Assembly (NCBI GenBank): GCA_030620095.1
Contig: JAUTXW010000109.1
Coordinates: forward strand, 1,587,501 to 1,651,500
Length of the DNA stretch: 64,000 nucleotides
Source: Kuschelorhynchus macadamiae
Lineage: Eukaryota > Arthropoda > Insecta > Coleoptera > Curculionidae
Direction of reading: 5' to 3'
The notes under the pieces were generated by a model. It worked only from the letters and a program-made list of their open reading frames with translations. It was not told where the DNA came from and did no database searches. Numbering within the stretch: the first letter of the stretch is position 1; the number at the start of each line of letters is the position of its first letter. The position numbers and the translations under genes were made by a program. Of the stretch, positions 11,179 through 55,253 are shown in pieces.

Positions 11179-42812
<31,634 letters not shown>

Positions 42813-42843
42813 CTAAAAAAGAATAGGATAGGGATAAAGTAAA

Positions 42844-42845
<2 letters not shown>

Positions 42846-42892
<47 letters not shown>
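42846..42892. repeat. (TA)n microsatellite upstream of exon 1
   Basis: A TA tract of about 47 bp, 30 bp upstream of the exon 1 acceptor. Confidence 0.9.
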
Positions 42893-42894
<2 letters not shown>

Positions 42895-43792
42895 TCGAAC
42901 TTTTGACCAAAAAAATGTGAATCAAATATGCTAAAACACACAAACTGCAATTTCAGTGTAGCTAAAATTACGATAATGCTTTCTGTAATTAATTTAAATT
43001 AAAAGAGCTAACGTCGAAACCTGCAGTTTTGTTAGGCTTAAATTGTAACTCGTAAGACGACCAATTACTAAAGCGTTGAAGCATTTCTGTTCGATCGGCG
43101 TAGAAATATTTTAGAAATAAATGATAAGTAAACTGAATATTATATATTTCAAACATATTTACCGTGGATATTTTAACTGATCTATAGAGACACGTGTAAC
43201 AAGTTTTATCGATTCAGTAGTCTTTTACCCAGTTAAAAATTTAGTTGACATTAAAATTTTTTGTAGCAACATTTTTCTTAGAAATTGGAGATATAGTCTA
43301 ACACTCTGCACAAAAAGCATGTTTTTTTTAGCTTTTCACTATATATATATATATATATATTTATTTATTTATTTATTTACAGGCAACGAGCAGTCTATGA
43401 TCCGTCAGTGATTGAGCTTAAAGCGTGTGTGGCTTGAATTAGTTATAATCTTCAGGTATAACTAACAACCCTGTATTTTCAGATAAAATATTATTAATAC
43501 ATTGTTATTAGCATAACTGGGAAAAAAATTATAAAGTTTTGACATTTAGAGATTATAGGCATCAAAGGGACAGTTTTCAAAATCAATAGAGTTCCCAAGT
43601 TAGAAGTGTGAGCTTCACCCACACGGCATTTTTCTCAGAAACCATTGGTCGAACAGAAAATGTTATACTTTCTAGAAATGTTTCTTGTAAAATTCTTTAC
43701 AAAAAAGGTTCGTTTTGCTTATTTCATTTTATCCAAGGCATTTCGAGCAACGAGCCATGGAAGTCAGGGGTTGTTTTCAGCGAAGATTTACT
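42893..43792. other. No gene seen
   Basis: Includes a short (TA)/(TTTA) run at about 43340-43377. The open frames at 43608-43851 run into the mariner 3 left repeat and are not real genes. Confidence 0.4.
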
Positions 43793-45895
43793 ACAAGGTA
43801 TTCGGAAACAACGTCAGGAAACTTAGGCCGTGGTTCTATATGAAAAAATAATGGTAGCAACTCATTTAAGAAATTGTCAAAATCTCAATGGTTTCCTAGT
43901 AACCGCTAATCAAAGTTGTATTTTTAATTTTAAATTTTAATTTATTTCTTTACAGATCAACTTGATGTTTAACACATAAGTTCAAGGTAATGTACGCTCT
44001 TATCCAAAGGTAAAAATGTTTATTTAACTTGCTTCGTGCAACTTTTTTTTTTTGGAAGAAATTGTCAAAATTGAGTTGCCACCTTTAAGCCGATAGAATG
44101 TGCTTCAAACAATGTACTTCAAATCGATAAATTATACCGTTTAGCCGCAAATCGATATTAAAGTCTTATTCAATTAAATTATTATGGTTTAAATGTCGTA
44201 GCCAAGGTACTTTTTGTAATGCCAGTAGAAAGGAAATTTGATATTTTTATATATATGACTTTTAAGTTTGAAAAACTTGTCTAAATATTCAATATAAGTA
44301 ATTTATTTATTATTTAAAAAATGGCTTATCAATATTCGAATGTAGAATATCGAGACATGCACTTTTGCTATGGGAGAGCAAATGGAAATGCAGAAGTAGC
44401 ACGTCGGCTTTACATACAAGTACACCCTGCCCAAAATGTTCCTCATGCTCAAACCTTTATGAGTGTTCATAGAAGACTTGGTGAACAAGATTCATTTACG
44501 CATCGCAAATATGACACAGGAAGAGCCAAGTCCGTTAGAACGGTTGAGGCAGAAGAAAGAATAATTCAAACGATAGAAGAAAACCCGGGTGTCAGTACTC
44601 AGCAAATTGCCGTTGCAGAAGGAATGGCGAACTGTACAGCTTCGGAGGTAATCCATGAAGAACTTTTTTATCCTTTCCATTTGCAAAAGGTGCAACCTTC
44701 TTATGATGGTGATGAGGTATTAGCCTAAACATGTGTAATACTATTTTATATAAATATGAAAATTAAAATACTTTCACTAATATCATTATTTACTGATGAA
44801 GTTGGTTTTACATGCGATGGGATAGTGAATTTACAAAACACTCATCAGTGGGCTATTGAAAACGCACATGCTTATGTAGAAAGGGGACATATGCGAAGAT
44901 TCGTGTTAAATGTTTGGGCAGGCATTATAGGCGATTGTCTCGTAGGACCTCATTCTTTTGGTGGGACGTTGAATGGAAATCGTTATTTATGTTTTTTTAC
45001 AAAATGATCTTCCTGGTATATTATGATGTTCCCTTCGATCACGAATAAGGCTGTGTCTCTTGCAAGACGGCCCACCACCACATTAAAGCCTTAACGTCCG
45101 TGAATATCTGAATGAGGTATTTCCGGATCGTTGGATAGGAGGAGGCGGAGCACTCCCTTGGGCCCCCCGTTTCCCAGATCTTAACCCAATGGATTTTTTC
45201 TCTGGGGTATTTAAGGACGTTGGTTTATAAAACTGCAGTCAATAACCTTGACGATTTACAAGTTCGAATAATAAATGGCTGTGAACATATTAGAAAGACA
45301 CCCGGTGTTTTTCATCGCGTTCGGAGACATTTTCTAAAAGCCGTTAGAAAATGTATCGAAGTTAATGGTGGATATTTTCAGAATTTATTATAAAGTGTGT
45401 TAGTTGTGTTAGGCTGTTATTTCTAGTATTGTTATAATTTAATTGAATAATACTTTAATTTCTATTTGCGGCTTAACGGTATAATTTATCGATTTGAAGT
45501 AAGACTACATTATTTGAAGCATATTCCAGCGGCTTAAAGGTGGCAACCCAATTTTGACAATTTCCTCCAAATAAAAAAGTTTTCACGGAAATAAGTTTTC
45601 AGTTGTAGATAAAGTACCCTCTGGTGGCAACTTAAATAAACATTTTTACCTTTGGATATTAGCGTTCATTACCTTAAACTTATGTGTCAAATATCAAGTT
45701 GATCCATAAAGAGATAAATTAAATATTGCCAAAATTTAAAATTAAAAATGCAACTTTGATCAGCCGTTACTAGGAAACCTTTGCAATTCTGACATTTTCT
45801 TAAATTACTTACTACCATTATTTTTTCAGTAGATTCACGGCCTTAAGTTTCCTGACGTTGTTTCCGAACACCCTGTATACGAATTTTTGTTCATC
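43793..45895. mobile_element. DD41D mariner element 3 with about 370 bp inverted repeats
   Basis: The left end (ACAAGGTATTCGGAAACAAC, 43794) and the inverted right end (TTGTTTCCGAACACCCTGTA at about 45858-45888) start long inverted repeats of about 43794-44160 and 45468-45890. They share GGTTTCCTAGTAACcGCT, AACTTGATgTTTaACACATA-like and GCGGCTTAAAGGTGG-like stretches. The intact terminus reads TACAGGGTGTTCGGAAAC. It is about 2.1 kb long. Confidence 0.8.
44321..45393 (+). pseudogene. DD41D mariner transposase 3, broken
   Basis: It starts MAYQYSNVEYRDMHFCYGRA at 44321 with two helix-turn-helix regions (AEVARRLYIQV; NPGVSTQQIAVAEG). It breaks at 44728, where about 20-30 codons are scrambled, and resumes with LFTDEVGFTCDG (first D, about 44790). 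VWAGIIGDCLVGPHSFGGTL is followed by a frameshift near 45000, then QDGPPPH with a stop (second D, about 45066) and RFPDLNPMDFF (third D, about 45170). The spacing between the last two is again 41. It ends NGGYFQNLL and TAA at 45393. It is a different lineage from mariners 1 and 2 by sequence. Confidence 0.8.
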
Positions 45896-46017
45896 TGACT
45901 TACAATTTAAAAATCATTTTAATTTAATGATTACAAACACATTTAGACGTTAAAATTACGATGAAAAAGTATCGTAAAATATAGCCGGAGTTTTGAAAGG
46001 TACCTTAAAATAGACTA

Positions 46018-46272
46018 CTGTGAGATACGCCACACTGAGAGATTAACGACTAGTTGGTAGCACTGGCAGCGGCGCCGCGCCATCGGAATTCGGCAGTCAC
46101 AGTAGGCATTGTCTTCTCTCGATCGTGCACTAGTTAGTTGTCATATTGTCATATTTTTGTTGTGTATATTTGTTTCTTACATTACATATTTGTATGTGTT
46201 ATAACAATTGTGTTATCGGTTAATTTAAACCAAGAAAAATAATATTAGAACTGTGTATTTAATAACAATATC
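46018..46272 (+). other. 5' leader-like region of CXC pseudogene
   Basis: A GC-richer block (CAGCGGCGCCGCGCCATCGG at 46067) followed by AT-rich leader precedes the coding remnant. It may be the original promoter or 5' UTR. Confidence 0.3.
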
Positions 46273-47176
46273 GTGTTAGACATCATAAGTAGAAGAATTA
46301 TGATTGCGTCAACAAGTCTATGTGTGACTTGTGAAAAATCGCTATCGGAAGGTGAAACGGTGCAAATCAAAAAAGGTTTGATGAATTTAGTTCACGTTAG
46401 CAAGCTCAGAGAAGATAGCAAACACGAAGGAATCGTAACACAACAACAGCAGAACAATTGCAGTAGATAATGCTGATGTCCAGATTGTCCGTACTGCCAT
46501 CAAAATATCAGAGAAAATGAAAGAGTTCTACTTGTTGGACAAGACGTCGACCTCCTGTTCTAATAACAACACTTTCCTCTGAAGATAGAGACATTATCTA
46601 TCTTCATCATTATCAATCATCTAGTATTCGCAAATTTAAAAAATCAGTTTTATTTATTATATAAAATACCGTGATAATATCATTGATGTTTTTAATAACG
46701 CAGAGTCAATTCCTGAAGAAATTGAGAAAGCCGGAGAAAGGTTTATACTGAAATTACACAAACTTCCACTATCAGAAAGCAGCCTTAGTGAGCAGAGATC
46801 CGTTTGTTTTAATAAGTTAGTTGGTCAAGCAAACAGTAGTGTGGTCTTATCAAAATTACCTCCCACATCAGCTGCAGCGCAACATCATTCCCGGCGTACT
46901 CTCTTGCAAGTACAAATTTTACGAGAACAATCTTTAAAACCCGACCTATGGGGCTGGAAGAAAATTAACAACACACTATCACCTATATACACAACAGAGG
47001 CGCCCTCCCCAGTCTCAATTTTGTCATTAATAATAACTTGCAACTACAAACACGGTTTTGTGAAAAGATGCAGCTGCGTTAAGGCTGGCTTGCGTTGTAC
47101 AACTATGTGCGGAACTTGTGGACAAAGTTGTACGAATACCGAGTACATGAAAAACACTGTAGACGACGGCATGTAG
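46273..47176 (+). pseudogene. CXC/cysteine-rich insect transposon-associated protein, internally deleted
   Basis: The N-terminal part (46310-46470) reads SLCVTCEKSLSEGETVQIKK and then KGLMNLVHVSKLREDSKHEG. Broken frames at 46510-46630 give ENERVLLVGQDVDLLV and LSSEDRDIIYLHH. The C-terminal frame (46841-47176) carries LSKLPPTSAAAQHHSRRTLL, WGWKKINNTLSPIYTTEAPS and the Cys-rich CNYKHGFVKRCSCVKAGLRC...CGTCGQSC. The order matches a large, unnamed protein family common in insect genomes with a terminal CXC-like zinc motif. I recognise it from its motifs only. The central part, several hundred codons in relatives, is missing, and frames are broken, so it is a pseudogene. Confidence 0.6.
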
Positions 47177-47979
47177 ATCAAAGTTAGCTCAGGGGAATAG
47201 GCCATTTAAAAAAAAACGCCCTGATAGATCTACCTCATGGTGTGGAAACGAGCAGCAACACTAAAATTAGTTAAAATACTCTAATTTTTTTAACAGTGTC
47301 CTCTGTAGTTATAACGTTCTTTTACTTTCAGTTTAATATCATTTTTTAACAATCAATCATTTCCCAGAATACTAGAGAGTTTGAAGCAGGATTTCATACC
47401 TACACTAAATGCAGTTTCTAAAACGATATATTATTAGCTCATAAGTATGTACAACTATTTGGATTTGTAATCACGATTTTTTATTAGAAATAGAAAACAC
47501 GTATCAGTTATTAAAAAACAAAAAACCTGCCTGCTTATAACTAGTATAATAATACAGGAAAAGAACCACAAAACATTTTAAAATAAGCGACATTTTATAG
47601 AAATACCCGGTATTCACTATAAAGCAGAAGTTAAAACATAAAACCACTTCTGAGTCCCTTGTTTGTTGTTAATTTTATTTTAATTACGTATATTTAGCAA
47701 ACAAAATTCGGCATGAAAAATATGCTAAAACATATAAAATTGGGACATGGTCCTGAAATTTATTTTACTTTTCGACCTTTACCATTTTTACTGTCACTAA
47801 AAGCATTTGAGAAGATATTTGCAAATATCATGTTGAGTTCAAAACTACCTTTTGTCGAAATGTAGCATACTTTACAAAAGTGACAGTTTTCTTTTAAAAC
47901 GAAAAATCTGTGCATTGTTTTTCAAAATTTATTTTACCTAATTGTTTTGAGCTAGGACAAAAAAATCGGTACATTTTCT
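47177..47979. other. No gene seen
   Basis: AT-rich DNA with no sustained reading frame or recognisable repeat. Confidence 0.4.
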
Positions 47980-48985
47980 TTACCCGGAACTTTACTTATT
48001 ATGAACATTTTCTTTTACTAGGAATAGTGAAGTATGACTCTACTTGGGTCCGCACATAAACATATATATATAAATTGTGTTTTCTTTTATTTAGACAAAA
48101 GACAGGATGATTCAGGAAATAATTTCCGGTTAAGTTTCTTTACAAATTGATTTTTACCCTGAAGTTCCCACATACGTAAACATTCCTTTTGTTTAGAAAA
48201 GTGAAAGTTAACACATATAATTTCCAAATGAATCTTAATAAGTCACCATTTTGTATTATCTTAATGGATTTTTATCAATATTTTACCAGTTTTCATCTAT
48301 ATCACACTTCATTTTTGGGTAAAATTGATAATTAATTGAAAAAGTAGTTTTTACACTGATTGTTTTAAAATTTTATTAGGCCGCTACTTTAATGCCCCAT
48401 TTTGAATTGGTACAAAGATTTTACCAGCTTGTTCCTACAACACATCTAATTTTTGTGCAAGATTTGAAGTCAACGGAATGAAAAAGATTTTTACGCCAGT
48501 TCTTTGAATATATTATTTGGCCACCATTTTGTCTCACCAACGGGAATTTGCACCAAAATTTTACCAGTTCACCTCTGTATCACATCTATTTTTTCCGCAA
48601 AATTTTAGACTGATTCTATAAATCAATTTTAGGCCGTCATTTTGTTTCGACGTCTTAGTATCAAAGTTTTATCAGTTCATTGCCATGACAGACTTGAGTT
48701 TTGAAATAAAGCGAATAAGTATTTTTTACTATATTTTTTTATGTTTTACAAAAATGTTACCATGTCGTCTCCATCCCTTAATTTTAGATCAAAATTGCAA
48801 GTCAATCGGTTAAGAAGTTTTTTAGTTATTCCGCGAAGAGGTAGATAGATAGACAGACTTACGGAATTGAGAAAATATTTTTTTTGATACCTAGGAACCC
48901 TGAAACGTGAAGATCTGAAAAACATCTTGTAGAGTAATTTTATTCACGACTACTGTACTTCCCTCTTATGAGGGAACTGAAAATC
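47980..48985. repeat. Tandem-repeat element, copy B
   Basis: Units of about 120-136 bp with AGGCCgcCATTTTGT and AAAATTTTACCAGTTC (near 48376, 48512, 48632 and 48740). The terminal block TTATTCACGACTACTGTACT is followed by the hairpin TTCCCTCTTATGAGGGAA at 48959-48976. It is the same family as 11880-12415. Confidence 0.65.
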
Positions 48986-49149
48986 TAAATCTATGTTTTG
49001 TAGCAAAAATATAGAGTTTTTGGACTATCCGATCATTTTTATCTTAAAAGGTACCGATACGAAGTACGAAGGCTCCAAATCAAGGAAAAAAAAATCTGTG
49101 CATGCTACATTTCAATATTGTTCGGGTGTGCATAATTTGATGGTCATAA

Positions 49150-51240
49150 TTTAAAACCTTATATTTGGCACTAGTTTTAGGATTACATTATGTTGTCTTA
49201 AATGAATTTCCTCTATGAGACCCGTAGGACACACTTTACTCTTATACGTTTAAGGAAAAAGCATGCTGTCACCGCTAATTTTTATTCAAATTTATTAAAA
49301 ATTCATATTTGAAGCTGGTTTTAGGATTACTTTATGATGTCATAAACGAATTTCCTTTGTGAGGCTCTTAAATCATCCTTTTCTCTTGTATATTTAAGGA
49401 CAAAATATGCTGTCACAGCTATTTTTTTTTCAAATGTACTAAAACTTCATATTTGGAGCAGGTTTTACGATTACTTTATGATGTCATAAACGAATTTCCT
49501 TTGTGAGGCCCCTAAATCACCGTTTGTTCTTGTACGTTTAAAGACAAAACAAGCTGTCACCGCTAATTTTTATTCAGATTTATTGAAACTTCATATTTCG
49601 AGCTACTTTATGCTGTCATAAATCAATTTTCTCTGAGGGTCCTCTAGCACACCCTTTACTCTTGTACGTATAAGGAAAAACATGCTAATTTTTATTAAAA
49701 TTTATTGAAACTTAATATTTGAAGCTGGTTTCAGGTTTACTTTATGGTGTTATAAACGAATTTCCTGTGCCAGGCCCCTAGGATACCCTTTAATTTTAGA
49801 CCAAAATAGAAAGGAAAAAACATGCTGCCACCGCTAATTTTTATTCAAATTTATTAAAACTTCCTATTTGGAACTACTTTTGAGATTTCTTTATCCTTTT
49901 ATCAAACAAATTTTCTCTACGAGGCCTTCTTGTACGTTTAAGAAAAAAGCTGCCACCGCTAATTTTTATTCAAATTTATTAAAACTTCATATTTGAAGCT
50001 GGTTTTAGGATTACTATATGCAGTCATAAACGAATTTCCTCTGTGAGGCCCCTAAATCACCCTATACTCTTGTACGTTTACGGAAAAAACATGCTGTTAC
50101 CACTAATTTTTATTAAAATTTATTAAAGCGGTATATTTGAAGCTGGTTTTAGGATTATTTTATGCTGTCATAAACGAATTTCATCAATGAGTAAAAGGTG
50201 ATTTAGAGTCAGTGGAAATTCCTTTATGTCAGTATAAAGTAATCCTAAAACTAAATAAAAATTAGCAGTGACAGCGTGCTTTAAAAAAATGTAAAGGGTG
50301 GTTTAGGGGCCTCACACAGGAAATTCGTTTTTGACAGCATAAAGCAGTTTTAAAACCAGCTCCAAATATAAAGTTTTAATAGATTTGAATAAAAATTAGT
50401 GGTGACAGCATGTTTTTTCTTTAAACGTACTAGTGTATAAGGGGCCTTACAGAGAAAATTCGTCTATGACAGCAGAAAGTAATCCTAAAAAGAGTTCCAA
50501 ATATGGAGTTTTAATAAATTTAAATAAATATTAGCGGTGGCAGCATGTTTTGTCTCTAATTTAAACGTAATGGGTGTCCTAGGGCCCTCACAGAGAAAAT
50601 TCGTTTATGACAGCATAAAATAATTCTAAAACTATTGCCAAGTATGAAGTTTTAATACATTTAAATGAAAATTAGCAGTAACAGCGGGTTTTGTCTTTAA
50701 AATATGTTAAGGGCGATTTAGGGGCCTTACAGAAGAAATTCATGACAGCATAAAGTAATCCTAAAACCAGCTCCAAACATGAAGTTTTAATACAGTTTAA
50801 TAAAAATTAGTGGTAGCAGCATGTTCTACCTTTAAACGTACAGTAGTAAAGGATGTCCTAGGGGCCTCACAGAGGAAATTCGTTTATGAGAGCAAAAGTA
50901 ATCCTAAAACCAGTGCCAAATATGTAGTTTGTGTAACAGCATGTTTTGTCCTTAAAAAATGTAATGAGTGTCCTAGGGGCCTCACAGAAAAAAATTTGTT
51001 TATAAATGCATAAATTAATCCTAGAACCAGCTCCAAATATGAAATTTTAATAAATCTAAATAAACATTAGCGGTGGCCCCATGTGTTTCCCTTACACGTA
51101 TAAGAGTAAAGTGTGTCATAGGAGCTTCACAGAGAAAATTCGTAGATGACTGCATTTAAAATAATCCTAAAACCAGTGCCAAATATAAAGTTTTAATAAA
51201 TTTAAGTACAAATTTACCGTGGCAGCATGTTTTATATTCT
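49150..51240. repeat. Inverted satellite: eight forward and eight reverse units of about 140 bp
   Basis: Forward units contain GGTTTTAGGATTACTTTATG, CATAAACGAATTTCCTCTGT, GAGGCCCCTAAATCACCCTT and CACCGCTAATTTTTATTCAA, with AGGATTAC-like words near 49179, 49323, 49467, 49610, 49732, 49882, 50007 and 50150. After a centre near 50200 the complement appears: AGTAATCCTAAAACCAGCTC near 50247, 50341, 50478, 50618, 50752, 50895, 51012 and 51158. The arms are about 1 kb each. There is no coding content. The units diverge from each other by point changes and small losses. Confidence 0.85.
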
Positions 51241-52185
51241 GACCATTAAATTATTTCCTTCCATGTTGTTCCTGTACGTTTATGTTTAATGTGTTGCACT
51301 GAACAACAGTTTGCGTACATTCAAACCTGCCTGATATTATTTGTGCAACACTCGCCATTGCGCAACAGGTTGCAACGTGTATGTCTATGTGGTACAACAG
51401 CTTGACATTTATTTCTTGCTTTCTAGTGGCTTTGTGTAATTTCTATTGTAAATATATATGTTTTAAAATAGAATAATCTACAATTGATAATTTTTTAAAA
51501 TTTTGGCGAGAATGCGTATAAATATATCGTGATTTGCCGAAATTATGGAAAACAGGGACGTTTACATACAGATATTTAAAAACTACCGGATATGATTAAT
51601 TAGTGGCAAAAAATAAAAGAAGTATAATATTACTATATTCAAGCAAACGACAAAAATGATATTGTTTATTGTACAATATATCATTCTGTGGGAGGTGAAG
51701 TTAAATGTGTACAAATTGTTGCATCGTGTACGACGAAGCTAAAATTTACCATATTGCACAACACAGTGTTGTACAACAAAAATCTGTGCAAATTAATTTA
51801 CCGTGTATGAGCTCCTTTAAACTGATCGGGCTAAATTTTCTATCATCCTCTACAGGAAACATATACGTTTCTTTGGTGTATTTACTTGTTTCGCCGTGAA
51901 CAGGCTGAAGGTGAAACAATTGATATTTGGGACATCCTGTTTACGGTATTAACATAACTTTCTTCTTTAATTTGATACCTATCACAATGAATTATAAATA
52001 TATTAATGTTGGCAAAATGGCTTACTACTTCTGCCATTTTGATTTTTTTTTAGGAAAAACTCAATCTTTTGATGCTAGAAAAAGACTTCAACGCAGGCAG
52101 ACATCCCATTTATATTGTTCGTATTTTTGTTTTTAGAAAGGCTTGTGCCGTTTAATCTTCAAATCAGTCCTTTTAGGAAGATAAA
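51241..52185. other. No gene seen
   Basis: AT-rich, with a stretch of GCACTGAACAACAG, GTTGCAACGTG and GTTGTACAACA words (51293-51780). Nothing coding is recognised. Confidence 0.4.
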
Positions 52186-52396
52186 GTGCGGGACACGAAA
52201 GAAAATCGGGCGGAGTCAATCGGTTTAGGAAGGTGGGTCAAGAAATCTCTTTAAACCAGTGGCGTCCCGTCGTTCTTTAAATAATATGGCACTCCTTTTT
52301 GACTATACGCACTTCAGATAATTAAAAAATTTAACTATGCTTAATGAACCTTTATCTATATTTGTCTGTTTTCTTTCGTGTACCGCACTTCTATAC
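52186..52396. mobile_element. 210 bp MITE
   Basis: The left end AAGTGCGGGACACGAAAGAA and right end TTTTCTTTCGTGTACCGCAC are inverted copies, with TA-rich flanks. The inner part has AATGAACCTTTAT next to the right end, which recurs beside the isolated end at 55221-55253. Confidence 0.65.
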
Positions 52397-52540
52397 CTCT
52401 TTTGTGTTGCAAAGACGGCGAACTTTCAAATTTTAAAATGATTTAATTTTGATTTTTCTTGATCGATTTACCTATAAATATATTTTTTCTTGAGTTCTGT
52501 TATTAACGGTTCCCGGGCTACTGCCTACGTCCACTATTAT

Positions 52541-53360
52541 TGGACCACCCAGTATAGTGATACACGATTTACAAGTCCAGATTTTACAAGGACAGCCAGC
52601 ATCAGATCCAGTGAACGAGATTTTTCAAAATTTTAATTTATGCAGTTCGACTTTGGGCTACTCGGGTATGCCAAAAGTGGCCGTCTGTCTCCGTTTGTCA
52701 TATTACTTTATACAGGGGCCGTCTTTGTGAAGTACTATACAGGGCGTTCCCTAATTGCGTGCTGATGTTAAAGTGGGTGTTTTTATGTCCTAAAAGTCTT
52801 AACTTTTGAGATACAGGATGGTAAAGTTTAAAAAGAAAACATTTTTTTTCATCCCAATTCTGATGCTATTGTAGATAACTGTATGAAATTTGGTACACGT
52901 CTTCTATGCGTTAAGGAGCATATGAATTTACCCAGGTTAATTACATTTGCACGCCACCGGTAGAAATTTCAAAAATTGATTGTTAATAAAAAATGCCCTT
53001 TTATACATAAAAGACGTGTATCAAATTTCACACAGTTATTTATCTAAAATAGCATCAGAATTGGGATTTAAAAAAAATATTTTTTTAAAACCCTGTATCT
53101 CCAAAGTTAAGACTTTTAGGTTTATATTAAACTTTTTTCTTAAAAAGGTCCAAGAAACACCCCCCTTTAACATTAGCACGCAATTAGGAAAACGCCCTGT
53201 ATAGTACTTCACAATGACTCCCCCTGTACAAAGTAATATGACAGACGGAGACAAACGGTCACTTTTGGCATACCCGAATAGACCAAAGTCGAACTGCATA
53301 AGTTAAAATTTTGATAAATCTTGTTCACTGGAATCAGTGCTGGCTCATCTACTATAACTA
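52541..53360. mobile_element. Near-perfect palindromic MITE, arms of about 400 bp
   Basis: The left arm (52600-52980) is mirrored by 52985-53345, e.g. GCAGTTCGACTTTGGGCTAC at 52642 against its complement at about 53280-53300, and CCCAATTCTGATGCTAT at 52855 against its complement at 53048. Inside, ACTATACAGGGCGTTCCCTA (52733) and its inverted match (GAAAACGCCCTGTATAGTAC, 53189) look like mariner-style termini. The smaller inner palindrome could therefore be a nested element. Confidence 0.75.
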
Positions 53361-53723
53361 CATTGAAGTGTTAATTTTGGAAAAATACGAGTTCTGTAGT
53401 TTTTCAAATATTAATTGCAATATTAGATATTTATTGACAGCCGGTATTCAACAGAAAATTAATTATTTTAAAGCAGTTTATTGACAGCTACTTACTATGA
53501 ACAATTTTACAAAATATAGGAAAAAAAACTAAGCCATTTTTGAGGTTGACGGCTGTGATTCTAATGGTTTGATTCCTTCTAAATCATTGTCTTCCTCTGA
53601 AATGATGAGGTTTCGTCGTACTTGAAGATCCCAGTGTGATAACTAAATCATCAATAACCTTTTCAATTTTGCCATCTATTTCCCAGTATTTATCTTCAAG
53701 AGAACATGTTTAACATACGATTT

Positions 53724-54888
53724 TCAATTTTCAGCCGATATTGAGTCAATCGCTTCTAATGTTATTTTATTTAAATCTTTAATTGAAACTTCACTGGTAT
53801 TGCGCTCTCGAATATATTTTTTTACTCCTGCCCATGCAAGTTCAATAGAGTTAAGATCGCACATGTATGGAGGCAGCCTTAAAGGTGTATGACCGAGGTT
53901 ACGTAAAAGACCGTCAATTTTATACTTTTTTTCTCTAGGCTTGTTGGCTGATATTACTTCATATAATTTTTCTCCGTGTTGGATCACATACAAGCTTGTT
54001 CGATTTAAGCCGCGATATCATATGAGCTTTTGTAGAATATTTAGTTGGCACTTTATCTTCTACGTGAGAATGATAAGACGCATTATCCATTACCACGACT
54101 GATTTGGGAGGAATGTTAGGCAGAAGATTCTCGAGAAACCACTTTTCAAAATTATCTCTATTCATCTGCCCATGATAGTCTCCAGTTGTTAGTCCCGAGC
54201 GAAAAACTAAAGCAGCACCTGGAACAAATCCGGCTTCTGAACCAGCATGCACTATAATAAAGAGACTACTAGAGCGGATTTCCTGAACAACACCTGTAAC
54301 ACTTTCACTTTGCCAGCATTTGTTCACTGTCATATCATTATCTACCCAGGTTTCGTCTAGATACACAATATTGCGTCATTCTTGCCTATATTGCCTTACA
54401 GTTGATAGATATTTCACCCGCCAGTGAAAAATATTTGGTCTCTCAATGAGCAATTTTCGTTTATTTTGACACTTGCGCCAAACAAAACTATTCGATCGTA
54501 AAAGCCGATTTAAGGTTTTATTCCCGTACCGAAAATCTATTTTGTTCTTTATAGCACGAAGTAGGGGTTTGCAGGTCGGAACCTTCTTCAAGGTTATATA
54601 AAAATCCTCCATTGTTCGTCGAATTACTTGAAAATCACCATCGTCAATTTTATCTTTTTCACCAGGAGATTTTAAAGGTGAAGTAGAACATGAGCGATCA
54701 TTATATTTTCTTTGAATTTTTCTTACACTACTTTTCAAAACACCAGTGTAAAATGCAGCGCGTTCTGTTCGATTTTGAATTGGAATAGTCAAACTATTAT
54801 TTTCAGCTTCGCTAGTACAGACCTCTATAACGCTCGCAATAACTTCACGTGCACCGCTTCGAATTGTTTTTTCTCTTTTGCTCGCCAT
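53724..54888 (-). pseudogene. IS630/Tc1/mariner-superfamily transposase with long D-E spacing
   Basis: The probable start ATG at 54888 gives MASKREKTIRSGAREVIASV, followed by a helix-turn-helix (TLNRLLRSNSFVWRK at about 54500). A TGA near 54390 interrupts RRQE*RNIVYLDETWVDND (first D). SLFIIVHAGSEAGFVPGAAL and VVVMDNASYHSHVEDKVPTK (second D) follow. A frameshift near 53990 leads into LRLPPYMCDLNSIELAWAGV (E at about 53805). The D-to-E interval is roughly 80 residues, far longer than the 34-41 of classic mariners. It is close to the DD82E (Sailor) type reported in the literature, although I can only count it approximately across the frameshift. One nonsense and one frameshift make it recently dead. 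Confidence 0.8.
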
Positions 54889-55187
54889 CGTTACTTCGAA
54901 ATAATAATTCAAATTCAACGCAACGCATTTATATAGAAATGAAAACCAATGCTCGAAATGTATAGGCGCCACTGGAAATAGCTAGAACCTTCTAGCGGCA
55001 AGTGCATGGAGACTCTAGGCACATCCCAATTACATGTGGACCAGTGCAAAATTTACTAAATCCTCGATTAATTTTCCGTACCGCTTAGCTGGCGCACTTT
55101 ATAGGTGAAGCGGCAAACTATTACAACAAATAAAATAACATAAACATTTTTTGCGTACACAAATTTTACTTTTACGCTTGCTTAAGA

Positions 55188-55253
55188 CTATGAACCTTTA
55201 TTTTAAGGACCGCCCGGTTTTCTTTTGTGTCCGGCACTATACCATTGTTGTAT
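55188..55253. repeat. Isolated MITE/transposon right end
   Basis: CTATGAACCTTTAT and GTTTTCTTTTGTGTCCGGCAC match the right end of the 210 bp MITE (52340-52396) in the same orientation. It may be the terminus of the transposon encoding 53724-54888. Confidence 0.5.

Noticed and set aside
48959..48985. Helitron 3' end (hairpin plus CTRR)
   Set aside because: The hairpin is followed by CTGA, but the usual spacing and terminal T are not there, the other copy lacks CTRR, and no Rep/helicase or TC start was seen.
51705..52136. Two plus-strand frames of about 65 codons
   Set aside because: No splice context, no family resemblance, and within random expectation for this length of AT-rich DNA.
54712..54936. 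Plus-strand 74-codon frame
   Set aside because: Antisense shadow of the transposase N-terminus.
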